Shown here: positions 1 to 11,469 of the stretch, piece after piece
Position numbering within the stretch: the first letter of the stretch is position 1
Layout: each line of letters opens with the position of its first letter
NCBI GenBank assembly: GCA_028641055.1
Contig: CM054057.1
Coordinates: 324,204,941-324,268,940, forward strand
DNA: 64,000 bases
Direction: 5' to 3'
DNA from: Alopecurus myosuroides
Lineage: Eukaryota > Streptophyta > Magnoliopsida > Poales > Poaceae
Notes under the pieces: generated by a model
Told to the model about the DNA's origin: nothing
What the model saw: the letters and a program-made list of their open reading frames with translations, nothing else
The model's database searches: none
Program-made: the position numbers and the translations under genes

Positions 1-1592
1 TGGAATTTTCTCCCTTATGAACTCTTCCGGGGTTACTACTTGAATATTATCAACATGTTCATCATAAGAATCTCCAGAAATATAGTGTTTGAGTCTTTGC
101 CCATTCACCACTTGCATAGTGTTTTCTTTAAGGGAAGCAATTTTAATTTCACCCGAACGATACAACTCTTCAATAACATAAGGCCCTTCCCATCTTGAGA
201 GTAATTTTCCTGCAAAAAATCTGAGACGAGACCTATACAATAGAACTTCCTCACCAACATGAAACTCTTTTTTTAAGAATTCTCCTATCATGCCATTATT
301 TAACTTTCTCTTTAAAGAGTCTAGCATTTTCATACGCTTCACTTCTCCATTCATCTAGAGAACTCAAATCAAGCATTGTTTTCTTACAAGCAAGTTTAAA
401 ATCGTTATTAAGTTCTTTCACTGCCCAATAAGCTTTATGTTCTAATTCTTAAGGTAAGTGACAAACTTTTCCATAAACCATTTTATAAGGAGACATACCT
501 ATATGATTTTTATGAGCAGATCTATAAGCCCATAAAGCATCATTCAACTTATGAGGCCAATTTTTCCTAGATTTATTAACAGTCTTTAAATTCTCTATTT
601 GATAATTCTACTTGCCCACTGGTTGGAGGATGATAAGCTGAGGCAATTATATGATTAACATCATATTTTGCAAGGGTTTTTATAAAACCACCATGAATAA
701 AGTGAGAACATCCATCAGTCATAAGATATCTAGGCACACCAAACCTAGGGAAAATAACATCTTCAAGAATTTTTAAAGAGGTTTTACCGTCAGCACTTTT
801 TGTAGGTATAGGTTATACCCATTTAGTAACATAATCAATAGCAGCAAGAATATGAGTGTAACCATTCAAAGGAGGAAACAGACCCATAAAGTCAAATCCC
901 CAACACTCAAGAGGTTCAATAACAAGAGAATAATTCATAGGCCTTTCATTACGCCTAGAAATATTACCAATTCTTTGACATCCATCACAAGATAAAACAA
1001 AGTTACGTGCATCTTTACACGGAGTGGGCCAATAGAAACCCGATTCTAGATCATTTTGTGTGGTTCTATCTCCAGCGTGATGTCCTCCATAAGAAGTACC
1101 ATGGCATTTTCTCAATATTTCACGTTGTTCATATTCTGGAACACATCTTCGCATGATATCATCTACTCCTTCTTTATATAAGTGTGGGTCATCCAAAAAA
1201 TAATGCCTCAAATCATGAAAGAAATTTCTTCTCTGTTGTGCTGTAAATGTTGGAGGCAAATACTTGGAAACAATAAATTTAGCATAATCTGCATACCATG
1301 GACTATCTCGTGATCTTACTTTTATTGCAGCTAGTTGTTCATTTGGAAAACTATCATTAATAGGAATAGGGTCATAAGCAATGTTTTCCAATTTATAAAA
1401 ATTATCAGCAACATTGTTTTCATCACCCTTTCTATCCACGGTATGCAGATCAAACTCTTGTAAAAGCAGCACCCATCTAATAAGCCTAGGCTTAAAATCT
1501 TTCTTTTCAATAAGGTATCTAATAGCAGCATGATCAGTATAAAATAGTGACTTTTGAATCGACAATATAAGGTCTAAATTTGTCACAAGCAA
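1..1592 (-). pseudogene. Element A RNase H tail and integrase (broken)
   Basis: The open segment 1592-813 contains the end of RNase H ([11 protein letters not shown]..., then [16 protein letters not shown]), the integrase HHCC zinc domain (GGHHAGD ... CDGC) and the first catalytic region ([10 protein letters not shown]). Below 813 a stop follows DYVTKWV. Further integrase signals persist in shifting frames toward the window start: FPRFGVPRYLMTDG with the second aspartate, then a [11 protein letters not shown] motif with the glutamate. The last bases of the window encode a tail like TPEEFIREKIP, matching the integrase C-terminus of element B. Several stops and frameshifts make this non-functional. 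Confidence 0.85.
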
Positions 1593-2490
1593 AAACTACA
1601 GACAAGAACTCTTTTTCAGTGGTAGCATAATTCTTTTGAGTAGCATCAAGAGTCTTACTAGCATAATGAATAACATTCAATTTCTTATCTACTCGCTGTC
1701 CAAGGACATCACCTACAGCAAAATCACTAGCATCACACATAATTTCAAAAGGCAAATTCCAATCAGGTGATTGAACAATAGGACCAGTAGTTAAAGCCTG
1801 ATTTAAAGTTTCAAAAGCTTCCTTGCAATCATAATCAAAAACAAGAGGTAAGTCTTTTTGAAGAAGATTAGTAAGAGCCTTTTTTTATTTTAGATAAATC
1901 TTTAATAAACCTCATATAAAAACCCGCATGACCAAGAACACTACGAATACTTTTAACATCCATGGGACACGGAATTTTCTCTATTGCTTCCACTTTAGCT
2001 TTGTCAACTTCAATACCTCTTTAAGAAATTTTTTGTCCAAGAAGAATTTCTTCATTCACCATAAATTGGCATTTCTCCCAATTAAGAACAAGATTAGTTT
2101 CCTCACATCTCTGCAAAACTTTATCTAGATTGTCCAAGCAGTTATCAAAATAAGTTCCATAGACGGAGAAATCGTCCATGAATACTTTCACAGTTTCTTC
2201 ACAACAGCCATGAAAAATAGCAGACATGCATCTTTGAAACATAGCATGAGCATTACGAAAACCAAAAGGCATACGTCTATAAGCATAAGTTCCATAAGGA
2301 CAAGTAAAGGTTGTTTTCTCTTGATCTTTTGCCCCAACAACAAATTGGGAAAACCTAGAATAACCATCGAGAAAGCAAAAAATGAGTTTTCTTAGACAAC
2401 CTTTCTAGCATTTGATCAATAAAAGGTAAAGGATAATGATCTTTCTTAGTAACTTTATTAACTTTTCTAAAATCAATACACATTCTATAG
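1534..2490 (-). pseudogene. Element A reverse transcriptase (C-terminal part) and RNase H start
   Basis: This part lies downstream of the solo LTR on the minus strand. It starts with the RT segment YRMCIDFRKVNKVTKKDH near 2490 and includes the fingers/palm region MPFGFRNA. It keeps an intact catalytic motif VFMDDFSVYG (open segment 2272-2021), unlike the mutated copy in element B. The thumb/connection region (1990-1860) is spread over frames. The segment 1755-1534 encodes RNase H (FEIMCDASDFAVGDVLGQR ... [13 protein letters not shown]). At least three frame disruptions are evident. In a working element this would be reverse transcriptase with fused RNase H, acting in cytoplasmic virus-like particles. 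Confidence 0.85.
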
Positions 2491-2495
2491 CCGAC

Positions 2496-3918
2496 TGATG
2501 CATGTAAAATGCATACATGAACTTTGCATGTTATTACTTGTTTTTCCTACATATTAGCAACTTATATTCATGTTTTATAATGATTTGGGGGATTTTCTGA
2601 ACAATCCCCCTTCTTTTGGTTCTAACCCTGTTTTTCCAGAAAACGTACTTTTTAGTGTTTCAGACTTTCCGGGAGCTTCGGGACTCCAAAAAGGGTAAGG
2701 ACAAAGAGCACGGTTCAGAATTTTCGAGACGAAGACCATGTGCCAAAGTAGAGGGCCAAAAGGCCAACTAGGTGGAAAAGAGGACCCTCCACGCGGCCAT
2801 ATTCCTTGGCCTCGTGTGGGGTCCCCTTTTTGCCCCCGTGGCTCCGATGTCGTCGATCTTTCTTCTCCCGAGTGTCTCGTGACCTAAAAACGACTATATA
2901 AAGGGTCCCCTGGCCTTTTCGAGGAGGAGGCGGCGCCGAGAGACGAAACCAAAAAACAGAGAGACAGAAGGCTGCCACCGGAGAAGATCAGAGGGGGGAA
3001 ACGCCGCCGGGATCACCCCCGGAGGGCTCCCCCCCTCCGGCGTGTTCATCATCAACATCTACAGCAAGATCAACTCCATCTCTCCACTGTAATCTCTTGG
3101 CAAAAACGATGTATGATGCAATACTATATTCCCTTGATGTATTGTGTCTCCCCGTCTATGTTTGAGTAGTGAATTGTTCTTGGCAATGGTGAAATAGTTT
3201 GTTGATTGGTTGCATACAAGTTTGTTATCTTCTATGATTTTCTTTATGTACAATATATGAGTGCACGCATATGTTGGGGAATGCATGTAAGGTGATCACC
3301 GGTAGCATAATGGAGTGGTGGTGACTTGGGAGTGACAGTAACCTGAGACCGAGCCACAAAGTTAAGTTATTGGGGGATATATATAGGGGACCTTAGAACG
3401 TAAGGCTATGGTGGGACTTTATGTCTTAATCAATCTTGTGCAGTCATTTACTTGGCCACATGATCCATCATAAGGGGTTGTAGATCATTTACTTGACTAT
3501 AACTATTCATGGCTCCTTCCTAGAAGAAACAACTAAGACTAAAACATGTGCTTCACTAATTGTGACAACCACACGAACGAAACACCTATTGCTAGAACAC
3601 TTGCTCCCTTGAGATACTTGAGATATTTGCTGCTTGCTACTTGTGAAACTTGCTTAGAAACTTTCTTTAGAAACTTGCTTTAGGATTACTTGCATTTTAA
3701 ACTTGCTTCACTAGTTACTAGACAAACCAGACTCCACGTCACTTGCTTTTAATTAGTTAGTTCCTTTTAGTCAAACTTATTGCTTTGCATAAACAGCCAT
3801 ATAAGAGGGTTATAGGGCTTTAGAGAATAGATAGCTTACCTTCAGCTCCTCGTGGGTTCGACACTCAAATACTTATCGAAAGGTACTACAATTGATCTCC
3901 TGCACTTGGGAGTCATCA
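2496..3918 (+). mobile_element. Solo LTR of an Athila-like family, inserted in element A
   Basis: The LTR is 1423 bp, begins TGATGCATG and ends GGAGTCATCA, with a 5-bp target duplication CCGAC at 2491-2495 and 3919-3923. Removing one TSD plus the LTR restores continuity with the homologous RT region of element B near 38930-38950. Its 3' end (GTTCGACAC, TCGAAAGGTACTAC, then TCATCA) resembles the LTR ends of elements A and B, which sets the + orientation, but the body differs, so it is a related but distinct family. A TATA box lies at 2894. No second LTR or internal region remains, indicating LTR-LTR recombination after insertion. Confidence 0.9.
2894..2903 (+). promoter_or_regulatory. TATA box of the solo LTR
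   Basis: The sequence CTATATAAAG lies about 400 bp into the LTR and is followed by GGGTCCCC. It is the best core-promoter match in this LTR. Activity is not known. Confidence 0.5.
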
Positions 3919-3923
3919 CCGAC

Positions 3924-5400
3924 TACTACTCTCTGAGGAATAAGCTCATTATTTTCATTAGGCACAACAGTCATTCCACCTTTCTTAGGGACACAATGAA
4001 AATGGCTTACCCATCTACTGTCAGTTATAGGATAAATTATACCAGCATCTAGGAGTTTTGCTACCTCATTTCTTACCACTTCATTCATCTTAGGAATTAA
4101 ACGACATTGATGTTCAACTACTGGCTTTGCATCTGGTTCAATATTATTAACATGCTGACATATAGTGGGGGAAGTCCCTTTCAAATCATCAAGAGTATAT
4201 CCAATAGCTCCACGGTGTTTCTTCAATATTCCTAATAACCTTTCCTCTTCTTCACATGAAAGATTAGAACTAATAATAACATGATATGTTTTCTTCTCAT
4301 CAATATAAGCATATTTAAGATCATCCGGTAAAGGTTTTAAATCGATAACAAGATCCTCCTTGGGTGGTAATGTGGTACCCAAATCCTCCATAGGTAAATT
4401 GTGTTTCAGCATCACTGGTTGACGAAGAAGAATATCGTCAATCTCATTTCTTTCTTCCATAAAGACCTCACTTTCATGGTATTCCATATATTGTTGCAAA
4501 GCATTGTTAGGGGCAAGAGCAATAGAAGCAAGTTGTTCAACTCTAAAATTTTCATTAGGCAATTCAGTTACATATGGAGCTCTAGAAAATTTAGAAAAAA
4601 TGAACTCATAAAATTTTCCATCAAATTTAGTCAATATTTTCTCTTTCCTACAATCTATAATAGCGCCACAAGTGTTCAAGAAAGGTCTACCAAAAATAAT
4701 AGGACAAGTTTTACTAGCAGCTTTACCTAGTACTAGAAAATCAGTAGGACATATAGTTTTACCACATAAAACTTCTACATCTCTAACAATACCAATCGGG
4801 AAAAGCAGTTTCTCTGTTAGCAAGATGAATAACCACATCAATATCTTCAAGTTCACAAGAACCAATTCCATGCATGATTTCGTTATAAAGCTCGTGAGGA
4901 ATAGCACTAGAACTTGCACCAATATCACACAAACCATAATAGCAATGATCACCAATCCTAACAGAAATCACATGAACACTAGTTTTCTTAGGTCTATTGG
5001 GATGTGAAACAATATTAGAAGCATCCTCACAGAAGATAATGTGTCCATCTTCTACATTTTCAGAGACAAGATATTTAACCATGGCTATTGTAGGTTCTAT
5101 AGTCATTTGTTCATCAGGTTCAATAGGTTTATTTATACTCTTATTAACCACACTAGCTACAATAAAATGTTCCTTTACCTTAGTAGGAAAAGGCATTTTC
5201 TCAATATAAGGTTCAGACACAGCAGGATGAACAACATGAACTTCTATGTTTCTAATAGGGACACAATTAACAGTATCTTTATAAGGTGCATGATACTTGT
5301 TCATCTCCTTTTTGGGAATATCAAGATATATATCAAAGGCTTTAAGACAATTTTTAAAGATTTGAGAATCAACACCACAAACAGCACTAACATTATACAA
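3924..5400 (-). pseudogene. Element A protease, linker and start of RT
   Basis: Two overlapping open segments (5400-4783 and 4955-3873) cover a gag/protease linker, the retropepsin-like active site YYGLCDIGASSSAIP, the conserved protease-to-RT linker (KTCPIIFGRPFLNTCGAIIDC) and the beginning of RT (EPDAKPVVEHQCRLIP ... RNEVAKLLDAGIIYPI). A frameshift falls after the protease active site, near 4790-4810. The reading is cut at 3923 by the solo LTR and resumes at 2490. The active site carries DIGAS instead of the common DTGA/DLGA form, but the same spelling occurs in element B, so this is a family trait. Confidence 0.85.
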
Positions 5401-5451
5401 ATCATCAGTTCCCCTAAAAGCTCTAATGCATTCATAATCATAATTTATACC

Positions 5452-6106
5452 TCACTTTGTACTTTTGTTATTCTCCCATCCTTCAGTGTTTTCTTGAATA
5501 CAGTCAATAAGGTCCCATTTAGCTTCTTCTTTCATATGCGTGAATGATCCAGAACAAGAAGCATCCAATAAATCCTTATCATGAAGATAAAGACTTGTAT
5601 AAAAATTATTGATAACAAATATTACTCGGGAGCTCATGAACGGAAAATTTAAGCATTAATAACTTCATTCTCCCCCAATCTTGGGGAATACTCTCTCCAT
5701 CACAAGGCCAGAAATTATATATGTGATTCCGATCTTTATGAATCTCACTGGGAGGATAGAATTTAGAATAAAAGAAAGGTACAATTTCCTCCCATCCAAT
5801 AGATTGACCATTCTTCGGCATTTTGAACCATTCCACAGATTTTCCCTTAAGTGATAAAGAGAATAATTTCCTTTTAACTTTATTCGTTGTAATACCTGCA
5901 CACCTGAATAACTCGCATAATTCATGTATAAAGAGCAATCGATCACCAGGTTGGACAATTCCATCTCCAAAATAGCAGTTATGCATAATACGTCCAACAA
6001 TTTTCATAGGTATTTTAAAAGGTTCCAATTCAGAAGATAACGGGTCATCTACTACATTAGCACTAGTAGCAATACTCTTAAATAGAGAACCAAAAGGATT
6101 CTGCAT
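5452..6106 (-). pseudogene. Element A gag (frameshifted)
   Basis: The minus-strand segment 6106-5606 encodes a gag capsid region: FIHELCELFRCAGI, KRKLFSLSLKGKSVEWFK, GWEEIVPFFYSKFYPP and DGESIPQDWGRMKLL. A frameshift moves the reading into 5637-5452 (LDASCSGSFTHMKEEAKWDL). The start M at 6106 lies about 90 bp downstream of the primer-binding site, as expected for the first ORF. The product would be the structural capsid protein. Element B contains the orthologous stretch at 28390-29000. Confidence 0.85.
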
Positions 6107-6192
6107 AATGAACTAAAGCATCCGACAGAAATAAAAACATCACTCACAGTAAAAGTATCTCTTACCAATTCCACTTACCAATAGCGCTTCAC

Positions 6193-6210
6193 TCCCCCGC
6201 AACGGCGCCA
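6193..6210 (-). other. Element A primer-binding site (tRNA-Asp type)
   Basis: On the minus strand the sequence TGGCGCCGTTGCGGGGGA starts 12 bp inside the LTR end. It differs at one position from the complement of the plant tRNA-Asp(GUC) 3' end (recalled, not searched). It fixes the minus orientation of element A. Confidence 0.85.
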
Positions 6211-6221
6211 GAAAATAGTCT

Positions 6222-7695
6222 TCATGACCCACAAGAATAGGGGGTGTATCGTAGTACTTTCGATAAATAAGAGTGTCGAACCCAACGAGGAGCAGAAGGT
6301 GTTGACAAGCAGGTTGGATAGAGGATTCACTGTAAACACTAGCAAACATGTTTTTGGTGGTTTTTGTTATAGCAGATAAATAAAGTGCGAGTAAGTAAAA
6401 TATAGTAATAATTCCAGCGAGTAGCCCAATCCTTTTGAGAGCAAAGGAGAAGACGGTTGGTCTACTTATGATTACCAAACGTTCTCGAGGACACATGGGA
6501 ACTTCGTCAAACGCTTTCGTTTCATACAGTTGATTAATATTTATTGTTTTCATAAGTGTTGTGTGGGTGAACCTATGTTAATGCACCGCCCAACTAGGAC
6601 TAATACATACTTGTGATTCAACCCCTTGCAAGCATCCGCAAATACAATAAGTAATTAGAATAAATCTAACCACATCCTTAAACTCTAGGATCCTACGCTC
6701 CCTCGTGCATCGTTTTCCTAACGGGGGTTTAGGTTTCTATCACTCCGGCAACCCCAAAATTAGTAGCAAAATACACAATGCATCCCTCTAGGCCCATAAA
6801 GGTGAAGTATCATGTAGTCGACGTTCACATGACACCACTAGAAGAATAACACCACAACTTAAATATCAAACCATTAGATATTACTTCAACATAATTCCAC
6901 TACTAACTTCTTGACTTCAACCATTTCCTCGAGAAGTAAACAAACTACTCACAAGACATCATATGGATCATGATCAGAGGTGATATAATGATGAATAACA
7001 ATCTGGTCATAAAGTGCAAACACCGATAAATCTCGTAGGAATCAACTACTAACAAGTAATCCACACTGGGAGAGAGATCTAGTGGAAAACAACGATAAAG
7101 AACCCTAATTGTTACATCGAGATGAAGTTGGATGGTGCTTGTGGTGAGGATGGTGACGATGATGATATCGATGATGCTCGGAGCAATGATGGTGACGATG
7201 GCGATGATTTCCCCTCTCCGGGGAGGAATTTCCCCGACAGATTTCTCCCTGTCGGAGAGCTTTTCTCTCTCTATTGTTTTCCGCCCCGAGGACGCGGCGG
7301 AATATTTCCTTGATGGTTCTCCGTGGCTTAGGATTCCCTGGGGGTCAAGCATGCGAAAGGAGGCGGCCAGAGGTGGGCCAGGGTGGCGACACCACCCCAG
7401 GTGCGACCAAGGGGGGCGTGCCACCTGGTGGTGTGGGCCCCTGGTGACCCCCCTCCAGCTCTCCTCGTGGCTGGCTCTATCTTCTGCACTTCTAAGACTC
7501 CTTCGATGCCCCCCTTCTTATTTTGATCTTCTTAAATAGGGTATCTTGACGGTGCTTTTTCTATCAAATTTCTGGTCCCGGTATTTATTCTCGAATAATT
7601 ATTAAACATGCAAAATAAGATGAAATAACATAAGTTATGCATCATAATGTGAAATATATCGATGAATAACATAAAATAGTGATGCATCAGTATCA
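6222..7695 (-). repeat. Element A 5' LTR
   Basis: The LTR is 1474 bp. On the minus strand it starts TGATACTGATGC and ends GGGTCATGA. The counterpart LTRs in element B end TCATCA, so the last dinucleotide here is mutated. It shares its layout with the element B LTRs: an AT-rich start, a trinucleotide-repeat stretch, and a 3' end with GTTCGACACTCTTATTTATC and CGAAAGTACTACGATA. Confidence 0.9.
7134..7215 (-). repeat. GAT/ATC trinucleotide-rich stretch in element A LTR
   Basis: Imperfect GAT/GAC triplets occupy this interval (ATC/GTC on the element's sense strand). Both element B LTRs carry the equivalent at 27323-27424 and 44525-44625, so the repeat is a family feature and not a local expansion. 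Confidence 0.75.
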
Positions 7696-7791
7696 TATTC
7701 TACCACCTCTAAGACTCCAAATGTAAAGAATAACCTTGCATGTCTTGGTGTAGAATATTAAATTGCTTCTTTGGGTCTATCTATGTAAAAC

Positions 7792-8328
7792 ATGCAAGGT
7801 GAGACCAAAAGATACTTTTATCTTGTCATGAGAAAATTGGGAGAGGCGCAAGAGGCTATTCAGAAGAAATGTGATACCCAAAAACATGATGCAATTGAAA
7901 AGGCGCATCTCACTATTTCTCTTGAGGAAGAGCATGAGCTTCGATTATCTCTTGAGGAGAAACTTGAAACTATTGAAGAATCACATAATGAATTAATGTC
8001 TAAACTTACTAAGGAACGTGACAGTGCCATTGCTAAATATAAATTGGCTAAAATGAAAAAGGTTGTGTTTGGGGTTGTTCATTATATACTAACCAAAGAG
8101 TTGGAGAAGCTCATCGAGGCTCACAAGGCCTTGGAGAGTGAGCACTCTACCCTAAAAAAGTCACTCGAACAACTTGAAATTCAACTAGATCAATTTAATG
8201 TTACTAGTACCTCTACTTCTTATTGTGATCATGCAAATATTATTGAGGAGAACTCTAGGTTGAAAGAAGAGCTAGCAAGAATCAATGGCAAGGGACCTAG
8301 TGTTGAGAAGATAGTGACTCTATACTAG
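7792..8328 (+). pseudogene. Copia gag, coiled-coil region
   Basis: An open stretch of about 178 codons is rich in Glu, Lys and Leu heptads (SLEEEHELRLSLEEKLETIE; TKELEKLIEAHKALESEHST), predicting a long coiled coil. It ends with DHANIIEENSRLKEELA, a motif I recognise from grass Ty1/copia Gag proteins. Coiled-coil-rich Gag is typical of several grass copia families, possibly the Sirevirus/Maximus lineage, which I cannot confirm. The RNA-binding knuckle is not visible; the downstream region is interrupted at about 8325 and then decayed. The first methionine used is internal to the original protein. Confidence 0.7.
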
Positions 8329-8608
8329 CCATAACTCGGGCCGGGCGTGAAAAATCTCGTAGCAGAAACCCAAGGCCCATGACCAGCCCGACTGTTGGGC
8401 CTAGTTTTCAGGCCCAACCCGGCTTGTGGATGGAAAATCCCATCGGGCCTCGAGTTGGGCCTCTTTGTTAAAATGTCGAAAACCAAGGCCCGGGCCCAGC
8501 CCGTCCATGCTTTCGAGCTCATAATTGAGGCCCAGGCCTGGCCCATGAAAAAGCCCGTTGGGACTAGGCCCAGGAAGTTCGGTTTGGGTCGGGATTCCCA
8601 TGGCCAGG
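8325..8608 (+). mobile_element. Possible small non-autonomous DNA transposon in copia gag
   Basis: A GC-rich block of about 285 bp, full of GGCCC and GGGCC words, interrupts the gag-like sequence. Its ends are imperfect inverted repeats: left TATACTAGCCATAACTCGGG, and right, on the other strand, TATACCTGGCCATGGGAATC. Copia-like coding resemblance resumes after about 8640. I could not find a convincing target duplication, so the boundaries and class (hAT-like MITE is one option) are tentative. Confidence 0.35.
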
Positions 8609-8929
8609 TATAAGTGGCTCCAAGCCCACAAGTGACTCCTAGGCCACAAAATGGCAAACAAAATCTTGGCTATGTTACAAAGAGCAAGTAGAAGAAGAAG
8701 AAGGATAAAAAGAAGGTCAAGCCTACACAAGCAATCAAGAATATTTGTGCGAGTGGTATTGTCATTATGGACAAGACTACTCATAGGGAACTAACAATCC
8801 CCCCATTTCTTATTTGTTGATTATTATGGTGTTGTGCAAGCTAAATATGTTGGTTTTATTGAAGGTTACATTGACTACTCTAGTTGGATTCCCAAGACCC
8901 TTGTTGCTAACATGAGAGGACCCTCCTCG

Positions 8930-9234
8930 GGTCCTAACTATAGTCAATGATTTCTTGTAGGACTATGCTTCTGGTGGGTCAAAATGGATACTTGATAGTG
9001 GGTGTACAAGTCATATGACCAGAAGCAAGGAGCTTATGACGGAGTTGAGACCAAATATAAATCAAGCAACCGTCGATTATGGAGATAAGTCAAAATCTAA
9101 GGTATCAAGTCTTGTCAAGGTGGTTATTCCTCCTAATATCACCCTTACTAATGTCATGCTTGTCGAATCCCTTGGTTTAAATTTACTTTCTGTTCGTACT
9201 TTAGGGAAGATGGGTTTTTGTTGTATGTAGTAGA
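8930..9234 (+). pseudogene. Copia protease (interrupted)
   Basis: The reading WILDSGCTSHMT around 8980-9020 is the copia aspartic-protease active site (DSG), followed by a decayed protease core ending LLSVRTLGKMGF. In-frame stops precede it near 8960 and follow it near 9228. Element C is inserted at 9253, directly after this domain; the pre-integrase zinc domain continues at 25890. In an intact element this protease would process the Gag-Pol polyprotein. Confidence 0.8.
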
Positions 9235-11469
9235 ATTTTCGAGGTCTACCAATGTCGCACCCGGTCTTCTAGGGGATACTCGCAGTTCCGTTGAACAGCA
9301 GATGATTGGATTACGGGGCCTACCTGCACCCGCATCTCTTACGAGTAAGCCAACACACGTATGTGTGACAACCAAACTCTACTGTTCATCGTCTACGTAA
9401 ACCATCCCATAGAAATCAGGATACTTCCATTGACGTACTTCAAACCATACACACATGGTACGTCAACGGCGTTGAACAAAATGATAGCACAACATATCTC
9501 TACGACACAAAAGATTGAAATAAGTTGCAAATAGCTCTCACTAGAGCAGAGATAGCAAATACAATCATCCAGAGGACACATGTCCCAACATATCATCATT
9601 ACATCACAGCGGAAGCATCCAAAAGTGTCTGAGTACAGACAAGATCCAAATAGGCCTAAGAGGCCGGAAACGAAAATACGGAGCCCATCCACGAAGTCTC
9701 GGATCCTGCCCGGGTCCGCTATCTACTCGTCAGCAGTCTCGTCATACTCCACGTAGCAGCCATCACGGGGATCCTCGTAAGCGTAGTATGCGGAAACCAC
9801 AGCCCCAAAGGGGTCAGTACATAAACGTACTGGCAAGCAAGACTCACAATTCACCAAAGTGTAACCCATCAACACCAAGCACAGATGCTTTGGGTTCAAC
9901 GGAAGGAAGGGGTGATACAAAAGATGCGGCAGCTGGCTGCTCTAACCAACTACAGAGTTGCTATAACTTCCGGCTATCAGATAAGGGATAAGATAGCGTA
10001 TCGTAACCAACTACCAACCAACCACCAAACAAACCCATCCTGGATCTCGCCCCTTATCCAAAGAAGCAATCCGAGGATAACTCACACAGTTGGATTAATG
10101 ATGGATCAAGTTGTTGTGGCAATAAGGCTATTACTAGTCAAGTTACCATTAGTTAGGTGTAAGTTATTCTGAGTACTTGTTAGCCAGTACTTTCACCAAG
10201 TAGTCCATAACCGCGGAAAACACGGCTTCTCGAGAAGATTTAACCCTGCAGGGATGCACCAATTTGGCCGTACACGTAAGAATACCCCGCCAGGATGGAA
10301 ATGCACTTCCACCAAGCGAGGCACTCAACACAACTCAACTCTTCTTCGCATCAAGCCCAAAGAACCACATGCTGTGCGTGCGCGGCTAATCAAGCCCCAC
10401 GAAGAAAAGGGGACCCTCATAGCACTCTAAGACCATGCCGCCCTAAATGCCGACTACAAAAGTTCCACCCTGGCGCCAAGGGTTCGCACCTGCACATGCA
10501 TGCATCAAATGGAAAGCCCGAACTAAGTGTGGCGATTTGGACGAGATGCGAATCGAATCAAATTGAGGGGGGCGCCCATACACGCTTCCCACATGCGGTT
10601 AGTGCGCTCATCATGGATCAGTAGACAAGACCCTTTTCCTAATTAGGGTCGACACTAGCAGGCCTCAAAACCACGCCGGGCCTCCTGCCGGTGCCTTATC
10701 ATCAAATTATTATTACCTCAAACATTAACAGGTTATTGTTTAACATCGAGCCCCAGAACATAATGAATATAGTAAAAGAAATAACGGACAGCAGACTCGA
10801 GCATAAACAACCCTAAGCATGCTAGTAAGACACGGGCACAATCAACGGGGTCTTAGGTGTGGAGGTGAGGCTATATCAGGGTTAAAGGATAACATGTGAT
10901 AGGTTCGTAACAGAAGCAACGATTCATAGGGCTAGCAGAATAGACAACGGAAAGTATCGGTATCCAATGTTGAAGGGAACACAATGGTTCATGTGAGTGA
11001 ATACTTGCCTGCAAACCCAGCAGCCTGGTACTGAGCTAGATCCTGAGAAGGGGTGTCGTAGGTATCGTCGGTCTCAACGTCGTCGTATATCCGAGAAGAA
11101 GCAAACAAACAACGCAGAGAGACAAACAATCAATAACATGGCATAATGCACAAATATGGGATGATGCATGACCATTTAATTGATGCATAGAAATAAACTA
11201 GTTGACATGGTAACATAACATGATTAAATGGACCCACATGCAACTTGGATTGCATATGGAAAGCCCATGAATTAGGGTTGAAATAATTGTTTTACAACTA
11301 ACCAACAGGTGAGGGTGGATTAGCATGATGCATGGATGAGTAAAACAGCAAAATAACAACAATAGAAATAATTTGAAAGGAAGTTTACCAAGTTTGGAAT
11401 TTTATTTATTAAGTTTTGGAATTTTGGTTCCTTAAAGGTGTCACACAAGCATTTGTTGCTTTCACCACT

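Larger units (their letters stand above)
1..7695 (-). mobile_element. Element A: Athila-type Ty3/gypsy retrotransposon (3' end beyond window)
   Basis: This minus-strand element reads from its 5' LTR (6222-7695) through a primer-binding site, gag, protease, RT, RNase H and integrase to the integrase C-terminus at the window edge. Domain order RT-RH-IN makes it Ty3/gypsy. The integrase context (FMG.FP...DYVTKWVE), the tRNA-Asp-type primer site and LTR ends TGATAC...TCATGA fit an Athila-type grass family. It is clearly the same family as element B. A solo LTR of a different family interrupts RT at 2496-3918. All frames are broken, so it cannot move by itself. It appears inserted in the copia element, since copia gag begins right after 7695, but the matching target duplication lies left of the window. 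Confidence 0.88.
7696..9252 (+). mobile_element. Ty1/copia element, piece 1 (gag and protease)
   Basis: This is the left visible piece of the oldest element. It holds a coiled-coil gag segment (7792-8328), a possible small DNA-transposon insertion (8325-8608), a basic lysine-rich stretch near 8690-8730 and the protease (about 8930-9230). It is cut at 9252 by element C and resumes at 25890. Its 5' LTR and gag start must lie left of element A, outside the window. The order PR-IN-RT-RH across the three pieces identifies copia. Confidence 0.85.

Noticed and set aside
5041..5547. Plus-strand open frame of 168 codons in element A
   Set aside because: It is the complement of the gag-protease linker and has no motif.
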